A DNA stretch of 8,723 nt, taken from assembly GCA_002400895.1 (NCBI GenBank), contig NVRO01000155.1, positions 1 to 8,723 on the forward strand, given 5' to 3'. Positions 1 to 6,693 of this stretch are shown piece after piece (position 1 is the first letter of the stretch; each line of letters begins with the position of its first letter). A model generated the notes under the pieces. It was not told where the DNA came from and searched no databases. It was given only the letters and a program-made list of their open reading frames with translations. Both the position numbers and the translations under genes were made by a program. Source of the DNA: Planctomycetota bacterium. GTDB lineage: Bacteria > Planctomycetota > UBA1135.

Positions 1-981
1 ATTTTTGCGTCTTTGGGTGACTTGGGAATCAGCTCTGGTTCCCTGTTGGCGGATGGTTCCAGGTCATATTTTCCCGGACCTGAGCTCGTTTTCGATGAGG
101 ATTACTGCACCACCGACCAGGGCCACTGGATTGCGGCGCGGATTCACATCGCCCGCCACGAATGTAAGCGCCCACTTGCTGCCCCCCGGTTGATGTCCAT
201 TCTAAATCTGACAGCCGATTCTTTTAGCGATGGAGGCCGTATCGATACTCCTGAAATGCTGCTGGCGACCGCCAAGATTGAGCGTGATGCTGGCGCCAGC
301 ATCTTCGACTTGGGTGCGGAGAGCACCCGACCCGGGGCCGCACCGATTGCGGCCGCTAATCAGATCGAGCTCCTGGTCCCGGCAATAGAACTGTTGCGTC
401 CGCTCGGACTCCAGATTTCAATCGACACCCGTTGCGCCGCAGTGGCCAGTGCATGCATAAAGGCCGGTGCGCATATGATTAACGACGTGAGTGCTTTAAG
501 TGACCCGGCAATGGCTTCGGTGGTAGCTGAATCTGGTTGTCCCATTGTGCTGATGCATATGCGCGGAACTCCCGCCACCATGCAGCAGCATTGCAACTAC
601 CAGCATTTGCTGGGTGAAATCAGCGATGAGCTTGCCCTGCGGGTGGATTACGCCTTGGAGCAGGGCATTCAACCCGAGCAAATCATTCTCGACCCCGGAA
701 TAGGCTTCGCCAAAACCGCCGACCAATGTCTGGAACTGATTGGAAAATTTTCCAGTCTGCGAGCACTGGGCTTCCCATTGCTGTGTGGTCCATCGCGCAA
801 GTCATTCCTGAATGTTCCGTTGGGAGAACGCAAACCGCATCTGCGCGAACATGGAACTGCCGCGGCTGCGGCCCTCAGTGCCGCTCATGGAGCCGAATTT
901 CTGCGCCTTCACCAGGGTGCTGGCAATTGGGATGCGGTCCTGACTGCCCACTCCGCCGCCGTTGCCGGAATTGAAGCATGA
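1..981 (+). CDS. folP: Dihydropteroate synthase, 5' end probably outside the window
   Basis: This enzyme condenses 6-hydroxymethyl-dihydropterin pyrophosphate with p-aminobenzoate in cytosolic folate synthesis and is the sulfonamide target. The TIM-barrel motifs appear in order, numbering codons from base 1: MSILNLTADSFSDGG (65-79), DLGAESTRPG (from 103), IDTR (141), INDVSA (from 160), LMHM (184), DPGIGFAKT (231), GPSRKSFL (263) and the terminal RLH (302-304), so it should be active. The frame is open to the left edge. The only starts seen before the first motif are TTG codons such as base 13, and the ATG at 193 sits inside the first barrel strand with no ribosome binding site. I therefore treat the gene as continuing upstream or having an unusual start. 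About 40-60 residues precede the usual N-terminal hairpin and match nothing I recognise. The stop overlaps the cdaA start as ATGA, making it the first visible gene of the operon. Confidence 0.93.
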   Translation: MFASLGDLGISSGSLLADGSRSYFPGPELVFDEDYCTTDQGHWIAARIHIARHECKRPLAAPRLMSILNLTADSFSDGGRIDTPEMLLATAKIERDAGASIFDLGAESTRPGAAPIAAANQIELLVPAIELLRPLGLQISIDTRCAAVASACIKAGAHMINDVSALSDPAMASVVAESGCPIVLMHMRGTPATMQQHCNYQHLLGEISDELALRVDYALEQGIQPEQIILDPGIGFAKTADQCLELIGKFSSLRALGFPLLCGPSRKSFLNVPLGERKPHLREHGTAAAAALSAAHGAEFLRLHQGAGNWDAVLTAHSAAVAGIEA

Positions 982-1862
982 GCATCTTCGACAGATTGTT
1001 CGACCGCGGCACCCTCGGCATGGTGATTGAAATCATTACCTTGACCGCCATTTTCTACATGGTATTGCGATTCCTGCGCAGTACCCGAGGCTTCGGTATT
1101 TTGCGTGGCCTTGCAATTTTCTTCGCCTTTGCCTTCCTGTCATTTTCAATTCTGAGCATTTACCCCGGAGTGCCGGTCCTGGGCCACTTGTTGAAACAAG
1201 TCGCCCCTTATCTGATCTTGATTTTGTTCATCTTGTTCCAGCCTGAATTGCGCCAAGGTATTTCCCGTTTCGGCCGCGCCGGCATGTTCCGCTTCCTGAA
1301 TACCGTCGATGAAACACAACAGGCAATTCCGCAAGTTGTCCGCGCCGCTCAGCGCATGTCCAAAGAAAGAATCGGAGCACTAGTTGCCTTCGAGCGACAA
1401 GTTTCGCTGGCCCCCTACCGGGAAAATGCCGTCACCATTGAGGCACCGGTTTCCTCAATCCTGCTGGAAACCATTTTCTTTCCTGGCGCTCCGATGCACG
1501 ACGGCGCAGTGGTGGTACGCGAAGACCTGGTATTGGCGGCCGCGTGTCTTTTGCCTTTGGCCGATGCCGGTGAATCGCTCGGCCGCCTTGGCACTCGCCA
1601 CCGTGCCGCCCTCGGTTTGAGCCAGGAAACAGATGCCGTTACCTTGGTTGTTTCGGAGGAAAACGGTCAGCTAGCTCTTTGTGCCGGTGGGGTGATGTAC
1701 CGCCCAATCCCCCATGACCAGCTAGAAGACAAGTTGAACGAGTTGCTGTTGTCAACTCCACCAAAACCGAAACCGGAAACTGAGGCCACACCGGAGGTGG
1801 AAGCGCCTGGTAGCACCAATCCCCTGCCGGGAACCGGCAAGCCCGGGGAGGGAACAATCTGA
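978..1862 (+). CDS. cdaA: Diadenylate cyclase CdaA (c-di-AMP synthase)
   Basis: CdaA makes cyclic di-AMP from two ATP at the inner membrane; the messenger controls potassium and osmotic balance and wall homeostasis. Three hydrophobic segments (about residues 13-33, 40-61 and 66-88) precede the cytosolic DAC domain (about 90-250). Both catalytic signatures are present: MHDGA (173-177) and TRHRAALGLS (206-215). Where most relatives have PLHDGA, this one has PMHDGA, a mild change. At 294 residues it is slightly longer than the usual approximately 270, because of a proline/glutamate/glycine-rich tail (about 260-294) that looks disordered. The ATG lies in an ATGA overlap with folP, and the stop overlaps the ybbR start as TGATG. 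Its neighbours ybbR and glmM are the classic partners: YbbR proteins bind and modulate CdaA, and GlmM can inhibit it in Firmicutes. Whether that holds in this organism is inference. Confidence 0.95.
   Translation: MSIFDRLFDRGTLGMVIEIITLTAIFYMVLRFLRSTRGFGILRGLAIFFAFAFLSFSILSIYPGVPVLGHLLKQVAPYLILILFILFQPELRQGISRFGRAGMFRFLNTVDETQQAIPQVVRAAQRMSKERIGALVAFERQVSLAPYRENAVTIEAPVSSILLETIFFPGAPMHDGAVVVREDLVLAAACLLPLADAGESLGRLGTRHRAALGLSQETDAVTLVVSEENGQLALCAGGVMYRPIPHDQLEDKLNELLLSTPPKPKPETEATPEVEAPGSTNPLPGTGKPGEGTI
1847..1851 (+). promoter_or_regulatory. Ribosome binding site for ybbR
   Basis: GGAGG ends 10 bases before the ybbR ATG at 1862 and lies within the last codons of cdaA. It is the clearest Shine-Dalgarno sequence in the window. 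Most other starts here rely on stop-start overlap with little or no such motif. It supports the start chosen for ybbR. Confidence 0.6.
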
Positions 1863-3004
1863 TGGCGTCCTCCCTGCGCCGCTTCTTCCTGCACGACATG
1901 GGTCGCAAGCTGTTGGCACTCCTACTTGCCTGCGCTGTTTGGTGGATTGCCAACAAACAAATCACCGTGCAAACCCAAGCTACCCTGGTAATTGTTGAAG
2001 TAAATACCAGCGGACAACCAGACCCAGGCACTCTTGCCATCAGGCCCCCGAACGGATGGCAATTGGCGCAACCTACGGCAGGCAGCGAGACCCAGTTCTG
2101 GTACAAGGGACCGCGCAATCGCCTGGAACAATTCATGGAATCGGAACCGGCAGCTTTTTTTGATGCTGGTGCGGTCTTCACCGACCCCGGGAAAAACCAA
2201 CACAGCACCACCATCGAAGTTGATGCCACCGACTTGAGGTGGCGGCGCCAGGACGATGCCCGCTTGCTGCTTTCGGCCATGGGTGCGATTCAGCACAAAC
2301 TGCAACTGCGTTTCGATCGCCGTCACTCGGCTGAAATTATGCTGCATCCGGAACTGATCAAGGTAGTCGGCAACCCTGCGCCCGGATACCGTTGCCTTGG
2401 TAGCCACCTTCAGCTTTCTACCAACGCCATCACCATCAGCGGTCCCTTCGGTCGTATCGACGAGCTTGAGCGTCAACTCGAAATGTGGGCAAATGGCGAT
2501 GGTGGCACCCCGGTGTTTCTGGTAACACTCAAAGTCGATGGCGCCCGCACCGACCTCAAGCGCTTGCTGGGGCTGCGCACCGGCTTGCTCAATTCCGGAT
2601 TGAGCATGCATCCGGAACAGATTGAAGTCATCTTACCGGTGATTCTGGATAATCGCACCCCCATCGAATTCTCACCTCCAGAACCACAACGGATGGGCAC
2701 TCCCATCGCGGGGATATGGGACGCCCAGTTCACTGCGCAAGCCTGGGTGGCAGAACTTGCTGATCATCCCGAATTGCGTGACGTGGAGTTCAATACTGCA
2801 TGGGTTAACCGGCATCTGCGCTTGTTCCTGCCAATGGCGGAGATTCCAGAGGATGCCAACGAATACGACCTGCCTGTACAATGGATGCTCACCGGCATCG
2901 ACAACCCCGACAAGCGCGACCTGTTGCTGCGCAACCTAAATGTTATTCCGATTGCCAGCGAAAATGCCAAGGTACGTATGACCAAGCGAATTGAACAACC
3001 ATGA
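1862..3004 (+). CDS. ybbR: YbbR-domain membrane protein, CdaA regulator (CdaR-like)
   Basis: YbbR/CdaR proteins are anchored in the inner membrane by one N-terminal helix and expose repeated beta-rich YbbR domains outside the cytoplasm; in Firmicutes they bind CdaA and tune its activity. Here residues 13-30 (MGRKLLALLLACAVWWIA) give the typical anchor, with a basic stretch just before it. About 340 residues of divergent, strand-rich sequence follow, compatible with three or so YbbR repeats, although I cannot place the repeat borders by eye. No catalytic motif is expected or seen. The assignment rests on the anchor signature plus position: the start overlaps the cdaA stop (TGATG) and the stop overlaps the glmM start (ATGA). 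The 380-residue length fits the variable family. Confidence 0.82.
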   Translation: MASSLRRFFLHDMGRKLLALLLACAVWWIANKQITVQTQATLVIVEVNTSGQPDPGTLAIRPPNGWQLAQPTAGSETQFWYKGPRNRLEQFMESEPAAFFDAGAVFTDPGKNQHSTTIEVDATDLRWRRQDDARLLLSAMGAIQHKLQLRFDRRHSAEIMLHPELIKVVGNPAPGYRCLGSHLQLSTNAITISGPFGRIDELERQLEMWANGDGGTPVFLVTLKVDGARTDLKRLLGLRTGLLNSGLSMHPEQIEVILPVILDNRTPIEFSPPEPQRMGTPIAGIWDAQFTAQAWVAELADHPELRDVEFNTAWVNRHLRLFLPMAEIPEDANEYDLPVQWMLTGIDNPDKRDLLLRNLNVIPIASENAKVRMTKRIEQP

Positions 3005-4362
3005 GTGATCGTTTATTTGGCACTGATGGGATACGCGGGGCTGCCGGAGAAGAACCGTTAACCACGCCCACCCTCACCCGCTTGGGGCATTTACTGGGCG
3101 AACGCCTCCTCCAGGACGCTGACAACAGCACGCCACCTACGGTTCTGATCGGCCACGACGGGCGCGAGAGTGGCGAGACTTTATGTGCCGCATTAACTGA
3201 CGGTCTGACAGCTGCAGGCGCCATTGTTGAAATCGCAGGCTTGGCCCCGACTCCGACAGTTGCCTATCTGACTGCCACCGGTGATTTCTCTGCTGGCATA
3301 GTTGTTTCTGCATCACACAATCCGGCCGCTGACAACGGCATCAAGTTATTGGCTGCTGACGGCAGCAAATGCAGCGAGGACTTCGAGCTTTCCCTGGAAC
3401 AGGATCTGGTATCAACCCGCAAACTTGTCGCCGCACCCCAAAGCGGAGAGTGCCGACGTTCCAAAGGCCTGCTCGGCGATTATGTTGCCTGGTTGCGCAA
3501 CGAAGCATTTTCCGAACTTGACCTCAGTGGTAACAGGATTCTCATTGATTGCGCCAATGGGGCCTGGTCCCAGTTGTGTCCACGCTTGCTCAAGGCGTTC
3601 GGAGCGGAAGCGGTGTGCATCAACGACCGTCCGGATGGCAGCAACATCAACCTCGAATGCGGCACCATGTACCCCGAGGCAATGGCAGCAGCAACCCGCA
3701 ACAACGGTTGTCAACTCGGCCTCAGCGTTGATGGCGATGGCGATCGTGGCATCCTTGCTGACGGCAACGGGCGTCTGCTTGACGGCGACGCCATCCTCGC
3801 CGGCCTGGGTGCGCTGATGCATGCTCGCGGCGCGCTCGCCAACGACACCGTCACCGCCACCGTGATGAGCAATCTGGCGCTTGAAAAATGGTGTCAACAA
3901 CAAGGCATCAACCTCCATCGAACTCCCGTCGGTGACCGCCATGTCGCTGCCGCCATGCGCGAACAAGATTTGTGTCTTGGGGGTGAAAAGTCGGGACATA
4001 TCCTGTTTGGTGCCGAACACGGTTTTCGGGGAGACGGTATTTACACCCTCTTGAAAGTCTTGTCTGAACTTTCCATTGCCGGGCATGAGATTGATGCATT
4101 TGCCGACGGATACGCCGATATGCCACAGGAATTGCGCAATCTGAAGGTCAATGAGCGCCGCCCCCTAGAGGAATTGACGCAACTTGCAGCCGCTGATATC
4201 GAAGTTACTGCCGACTTGGGAAATAGTGGACGCACCGTAGTTCGCTTTTCCGGTACTGAATTGAAATTACGCCTGATGGTCGAGGCGGAAACAACTGAAA
4301 TGGTCACTGCAGCCCTGGACAAACTCCAGAACGCGGCCTGCGCCGACGGCATTCTGTCCTGA
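3001..4362 (+). CDS. glmM: Phosphoglucosamine mutase
   Basis: GlmM converts glucosamine-6-phosphate to glucosamine-1-phosphate, the cytosolic step leading to UDP-GlcNAc for peptidoglycan and lipopolysaccharide. The four-domain phosphohexomutase layout is complete. It has FGTDGIRG (6-13), the phosphoserine loop SASHNPAADNGIK (103-115, catalytic Ser105 by comparison with the E. coli enzyme), the metal loop DGDGDR (244-249), the sugar loop GGEKSGHIL (327-335) and the phosphate-binding loop RFSGTE (415-420). That last loop is RPSGTEP in most relatives; here Phe and Leu replace the two prolines while Arg and SGTE are kept. The 453-residue length is normal. The ATG overlaps the ybbR stop, and tsaB begins 3 bases after the stop. 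Choosing GlmM over phosphoglucomutase or phosphomannomutase rests on the start motif FGTDGIRG and the cdaA-ybbR-glmM order. Confidence 0.95.
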   Translation: MSDRLFGTDGIRGAAGEEPLTTPTLTRLGHLLGERLLQDADNSTPPTVLIGHDGRESGETLCAALTDGLTAAGAIVEIAGLAPTPTVAYLTATGDFSAGIVVSASHNPAADNGIKLLAADGSKCSEDFELSLEQDLVSTRKLVAAPQSGECRRSKGLLGDYVAWLRNEAFSELDLSGNRILIDCANGAWSQLCPRLLKAFGAEAVCINDRPDGSNINLECGTMYPEAMAAATRNNGCQLGLSVDGDGDRGILADGNGRLLDGDAILAGLGALMHARGALANDTVTATVMSNLALEKWCQQQGINLHRTPVGDRHVAAAMREQDLCLGGEKSGHILFGAEHGFRGDGIYTLLKVLSELSIAGHEIDAFADGYADMPQELRNLKVNERRPLEELTQLAAADIEVTADLGNSGRTVVRFSGTELKLRLMVEAETTEMVTAALDKLQNAACADGILS

Positions 4363-4365
4363 GCA

Positions 4366-4980
4366 ATGACTGCTCCCCTGCTTGCGCTGGAAACATCAGC
4401 GGAACAACCTACGGTTGCAATTGAGACTTCCGATGGTATTTCGCACCGCAGTTTCGAGGGCGGGAGAGGCAAACATCTGATTCCCGAGATTGATGCCCTG
4501 CTTAAGGAATGCGCCATCGACAAGAATGAACTTGGAGGAATCGTGGTTGGTACCGGACCCGGCTCCTACACCGGATTGCGCATCGCCTGCGCTGCCGCTC
4601 GTAGCCTCGAATGGGCACTGAAAATTCCCGCCCGCGGCTTTTGTAGTTTTGAGGCAATGGCGCTGGACGGCAAGCTGGGACAGGACACCCATATACTCAT
4701 CAATGCCTTTCGTGGCGAACTCTATCACGCCTGTTATCGGCGTGAACAAGATCAACTTGAAGTGGTGACTGCACCACGGGTAATCGCCAAGGATGATGGC
4801 GGTATTGCAGTTCCCGCCGGAGCAAATTTAATTGGCGATCCGAACTTGTTGCCACACCCGGTCAACTGTCTGCAAGAACAATGTATTCCGCTTGCTCAAC
4901 ATCTATTGTTACTCGCCAAGCTACGGGGCTTTAATCGCGGAACCGAACCAGCACCGCTCTATTTGCGAGTCGCCCGCTGA
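4366..4980 (+). CDS. tsaB: tRNA threonylcarbamoyladenosine biosynthesis protein TsaB
   Basis: TsaB is the non-catalytic partner of TsaD in the complex that installs t6A at position 37 of ANN-decoding tRNAs, a near-essential cytosolic process. The protein opens with the ASKHA-type strand LLALETS (5-11). It carries the family hallmark GTGPGSYTGLR (62-72) and ends with the usual PLYLR (197-201). At 204 residues it is slightly shorter than many homologues (about 220-235), but both ends are intact, so I see no truncation. The start is 3 bases after the glmM stop and no clear Shine-Dalgarno motif precedes it, so it probably depends on coupled translation. It is the last gene of the operon and converges on the histone gene. 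RimI, often adjacent to tsaB, is not here. Confidence 0.92.
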   Translation: MTAPLLALETSAEQPTVAIETSDGISHRSFEGGRGKHLIPEIDALLKECAIDKNELGGIVVGTGPGSYTGLRIACAAARSLEWALKIPARGFCSFEAMALDGKLGQDTHILINAFRGELYHACYRREQDQLEVVTAPRVIAKDDGGIAVPAGANLIGDPNLLPHPVNCLQEQCIPLAQHLLLLAKLRGFNRGTEPAPLYLRVAR

Positions 4981-5034
4981 CCTGGACGAAATCCACATTT
5001 TTGCAATCCTGCGCTGGCATTGCATAATTGGAAA

Positions 5035-5064
5035 AGCGACACGCCCTGCAAAGGGCGTGTCGCT
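5035..5064 (-). terminator. Intrinsic terminator of the histone gene
   Basis: A perfect 13-bp stem (5035-5047 paired with 5052-5064) closes a GCAA tetraloop at 5048-5051, which has the same sequence type as stable GNRA loops when read on the + strand. On the minus strand the stem is followed at once by TTTT, the pattern of a Rho-independent terminator for the gene ending at 5081. On the + strand no T run follows, so it is a weaker candidate for the tsaB operon, though the stem could still protect that transcript's 3' end. Confidence 0.75.
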
Positions 5065-5067
5065 GGA

Positions 5068-5082
5068 AAACCGATTCGGTTT
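5068..5082 (-). repeat. Small inverted repeat at the histone stop codon
   Basis: AAACCG and CGGTTT flank three bases (6-bp stem, 3-base loop). The right arm overlaps the TAA stop of the histone gene. It stands immediately before the larger terminator hairpin, so the mRNA would end in two tandem hairpins. A 3'-end stabilising role is inference. Confidence 0.4.
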
Positions 5083-5380
5083 ATAGATCTTGAGGACGGA
5101 GAGTCTTGCGACCGTTGGCGGAGGCGCGCGCCTCGGCGTTGGCGATAGCTACACGTACGTAGCTGTCCAAGGCTCCGTAGAAATCGCCGGAGACGTTGCA
5201 GCTGTAAACAGCGTTCTTGGTCCGGCTCTTGGAAATGATCAATTCAGCAAACTTGGACTTCTTGTTGCCACCTTTCTTGTTGCCACCTTTCTTGGCGGCA
5301 GCCTTTTTGGTGGACTTCTTGTAATTCTTGGCAGTCGACTTCTTAGCCATCTTCTTCTTTGTTTTTTTCTTGGGAGCCAT
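5081..5380 (-). CDS. Bacterial histone-fold DNA-binding protein with lysine-rich N-terminal tail
   Basis: This 99-residue protein has two parts. Residues 1-43 are a tail with 20 lysines plus Ala, Thr, Ser and Gly, including KKGGNKKGGNKK (30-41), reminiscent of histone H1 tails. Residues 44-99 fit the histone fold: a first helix around 46-58, a loop with NVSGDF (62-67), a long second helix (about 66-89), then NGRKTLRPQDL (89-99). That ending matches the RKT(V/L)xxxD second loop of archaeal histones and the short-third-helix bacterial histones, with Arg91, Thr93 and Asp98 as the expected stabilising set. I infer a dimeric, nucleoid-associated DNA-binding protein. It stands alone on the minus strand, convergent with tsaB. 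The ATG at 5380 is preceded by AAAGAGAA about 5 bases upstream, a weak ribosome binding site. It is not HU, which lacks this signature. The fold call is by eye. Confidence 0.8.
   Translation of the reverse strand: MAPKKKTKKKMAKKSTAKNYKKSTKKAAAKKGGNKKGGNKKSKFAELIISKSRTKNAVYSCNVSGDFYGALDSYVRVAIANAEARASANGRKTLRPQDL
5261..5290 (-). repeat. Two exact 15-bp tandem repeats in the histone tail
   Basis: Bases 5261-5275 and 5276-5290 are identical (CTTGTTGCCACCTTT on the + strand) and encode the two KKGGN-type units of the histone tail. The unit is a multiple of three, so copy-number change would lengthen or shorten the tail without shifting the frame. Confidence 0.85.
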
Positions 5381-5394
5381 GTGATTCTCTTTGT

Positions 5395-5410
5395 CCGGTT
5401 AAACCGGTTT
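5395..5410. promoter_or_regulatory. Overlapping palindromes upstream of the histone gene
   Basis: CCGGTT-A-AACCGG (5395-5407) overlaps the perfect 10-bp palindrome AAACCGGTTT (5401-5410), 15-30 bases upstream of the histone ATG and probably within its leader. A dyad here could be an operator or affect the leader mRNA. Its function is not shown by the sequence. Confidence 0.35.
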
Positions 5411-5449
5411 TGGTTTTAGGGGAAGCGGACAACGCCGCCGAGGGTCACG

Positions 5450-5479
5450 ATTGTCCACGCAACCATGGTCCGAGGTCAA
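5450..5479 (-). promoter_or_regulatory. Candidate sigma70-type promoter for the histone gene
   Basis: On the minus strand TTGACC (5479-5474) and GACAAT (5455-5450) are separated by 18 bases, matching 5/6 and 4/6 of the standard -35 and -10 boxes. This would give a leader of roughly 60 bases. Another -10-like GATAAT lies at 5499-5494 with no convincing -35. It also overlaps the annotated start of the divergent gene. Confidence 0.3.
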
Positions 5480-6640
5480 CCTAAACTAGGTAATTATCGC
5501 TTTATACTGGTATTTGGGATTAATCTACCAGCAGTAATAATGTCACCACCCGTACTCGCTCAACTGGTCATGGTCACCAGCATTGTCACCTCAGTGCCAA
5601 TCCTGGCGACTCCGTTTTTCCAAACTGATCCGCTCACCGAACGGGCAATGGAGCGGTTTGAACAGCTCGACCAAGCCGAACAATCCCGCATTGCTTCGCG
5701 CGCTTACCAAACAGTGCTGACCAGTTCACACCCCCTGTGCGCAACCGCCGCGAAGTTGGAAAATTATCTCCTCGAGCATGCACTCAAGAGCACCGATTGG
5801 GAACTTGATCGCAGCTATCAAGCCGCCCGCTGGGCACCGGCATTGAAGTTGACTACACGCCATTGGAAGCGTGGTTCGCGCAAGTGGAAAAGAGCTGAAA
5901 AAGAGCTGTTAGGTGCAGGAAACAGCGTTTCCCGGCAAAACACATGGGAGTGGGATTACGGCCGCAACCTGATTTTGGAACCGCTCAAACCAGCCACGCC
6001 GAGTCAGCAAATGCGTGCACTGTTGGGAGGTCAATGGCCGCACCCAGGTCGCCTGAAAGCAATCGCTGCTGCCCATTTGGATGATGACGACTCCCGCAAT
6101 CAAGTCGCCGATTACTTCAACCATTGCTACCGCGACCGCGAGGGAAATGTATTCGATGAAATCCTGCTTTTCGAAGTATGGGACACCGGTTACGAAATAG
6201 AGGTTTCCGACGTTGAAGCAATTGCCTGGCTACGGCTGATTAAGAAAAGCACCAAGACTTCCTCCCCTATTCCGGCCGCAAAACACGATTTGATTTATTC
6301 CCATATTTCCAATTCATTCGAGACTTGGCGTGAATATTGGACCTTGCGGCAAGCTTTGGCTGCAAGAATTGTCAATCCCTCAGGCACTATCCCCGCACGG
6401 TTTTCCGGTCTCGAAGGAGAGCTGGACACCGCCTGGGCTCTTCTCCACCACGACTTGGAGCAAATGACCAAACTTGTTTCCGAGGCAACCGACCGCGCCA
6501 GTTTTTTCACCTTAATCAATGAGTTGAGCAAAACCAATGAGCTCCCTCCCCACTCACGCGCAGGCTTAGCCGATGAGATTCGCAGGATTACGATTGAAGT
6601 GGTGACAGAAGAAGGACTTCTCGGCCTCGGACGACGCTGA
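5465..6640 (+). CDS. Unrecognised protein with hydrophobic N-terminus, possibly exported
   Basis: I do not recognise a named family. From the ATG at 5465 it has 391 residues. A hydrophobic stretch (about 28-51) suggests a membrane anchor or signal peptide. A helical region (54-150) follows, with a basic patch around RHWKRGSRKWKR (132-143). Then come WEWDYG (161-166), an acidic DDDD (206-209) and a compact segment YRDREGNVFDEILLFEVWD (222-240), which recalls unnamed planctomycete proteins; that similarity is from memory. No catalytic motif stands out. The start is uncertain: no Shine-Dalgarno motif precedes 5465, a second in-frame ATG lies at 5540 just before the hydrophobic stretch, and a -10-like TATACT at 5503-5508 would fit the later start. 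It is divergent from the histone gene, and alr follows after 53 bases on the same strand, so the two may be co-transcribed. Confidence 0.75.
   Translation: MVRGQPKLGNYRFILVFGINLPAVIMSPPVLAQLVMVTSIVTSVPILATPFFQTDPLTERAMERFEQLDQAEQSRIASRAYQTVLTSSHPLCATAAKLENYLLEHALKSTDWELDRSYQAARWAPALKLTTRHWKRGSRKWKRAEKELLGAGNSVSRQNTWEWDYGRNLILEPLKPATPSQQMRALLGGQWPHPGRLKAIAAAHLDDDDSRNQVADYFNHCYRDREGNVFDEILLFEVWDTGYEIEVSDVEAIAWLRLIKKSTKTSSPIPAAKHDLIYSHISNSFETWREYWTLRQALAARIVNPSGTIPARFSGLEGELDTAWALLHHDLEQMTKLVSEATDRASFFTLINELSKTNELPPHSRAGLADEIRRITIEVVTEEGLLGLGRR
5503..5508 (+). promoter_or_regulatory. -10-like box ahead of the 391-residue gene
   Basis: TATACT matches 5/6 of the -10 consensus, but no good -35 box lies at the expected distance. 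If real, transcription would begin near 5515 and the working start of the downstream gene would be the ATG at 5540, not 5465. Confidence 0.22.
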
Positions 6641-6693
6641 AATTTGGCCCTGCAAGCGGCTCGGGTAGAAGCCGGAATAGGTATTCTGAACGG

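Noticed and set aside
5..193. Second-frame reading frame ending TGATG at the internal ATG of folP, resembling the cdaA-ybbR junction
   Set aside because: The folP frame has the better codon pattern through this stretch, and starting folP at 193 would remove its usual N-terminal hairpin. Not fully excluded without upstream sequence.
1639..2611. Two long minus-strand frames (213 and 229 codons) opposite cdaA/ybbR
   Set aside because: Both lie fully antisense to well-supported genes, show no recognisable motif, and their composition is typical of shadow frames in GC-rich codons.
3412..4086. Minus-strand frame of 224 codons opposite glmM
   Set aside because: It is antisense to a gene with every expected catalytic motif, and no family features are visible in its product.
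5002..5024. TGCAAT/ATTGCA inverted repeat after tsaB as a terminator
   Set aside because: The stem is only 6 bp with an 11-base loop, and no T run follows it on the + strand; the adjacent 13-bp hairpin is far stronger.
4832..5086. Plus-strand frame of 84 codons overlapping the tsaB end and the terminator hairpin
   Set aside because: It starts inside tsaB in another frame, runs through a strong hairpin and has cysteine-rich random composition.
5090..5419. Plus-strand reading frame of 109 codons opposite the histone gene
   Set aside because: It is the complement of the lysine-rich gene, its Leu/Val/Gly-rich product is what antisense of Lys/Ala codons gives, and it has no domain or ribosome binding site.
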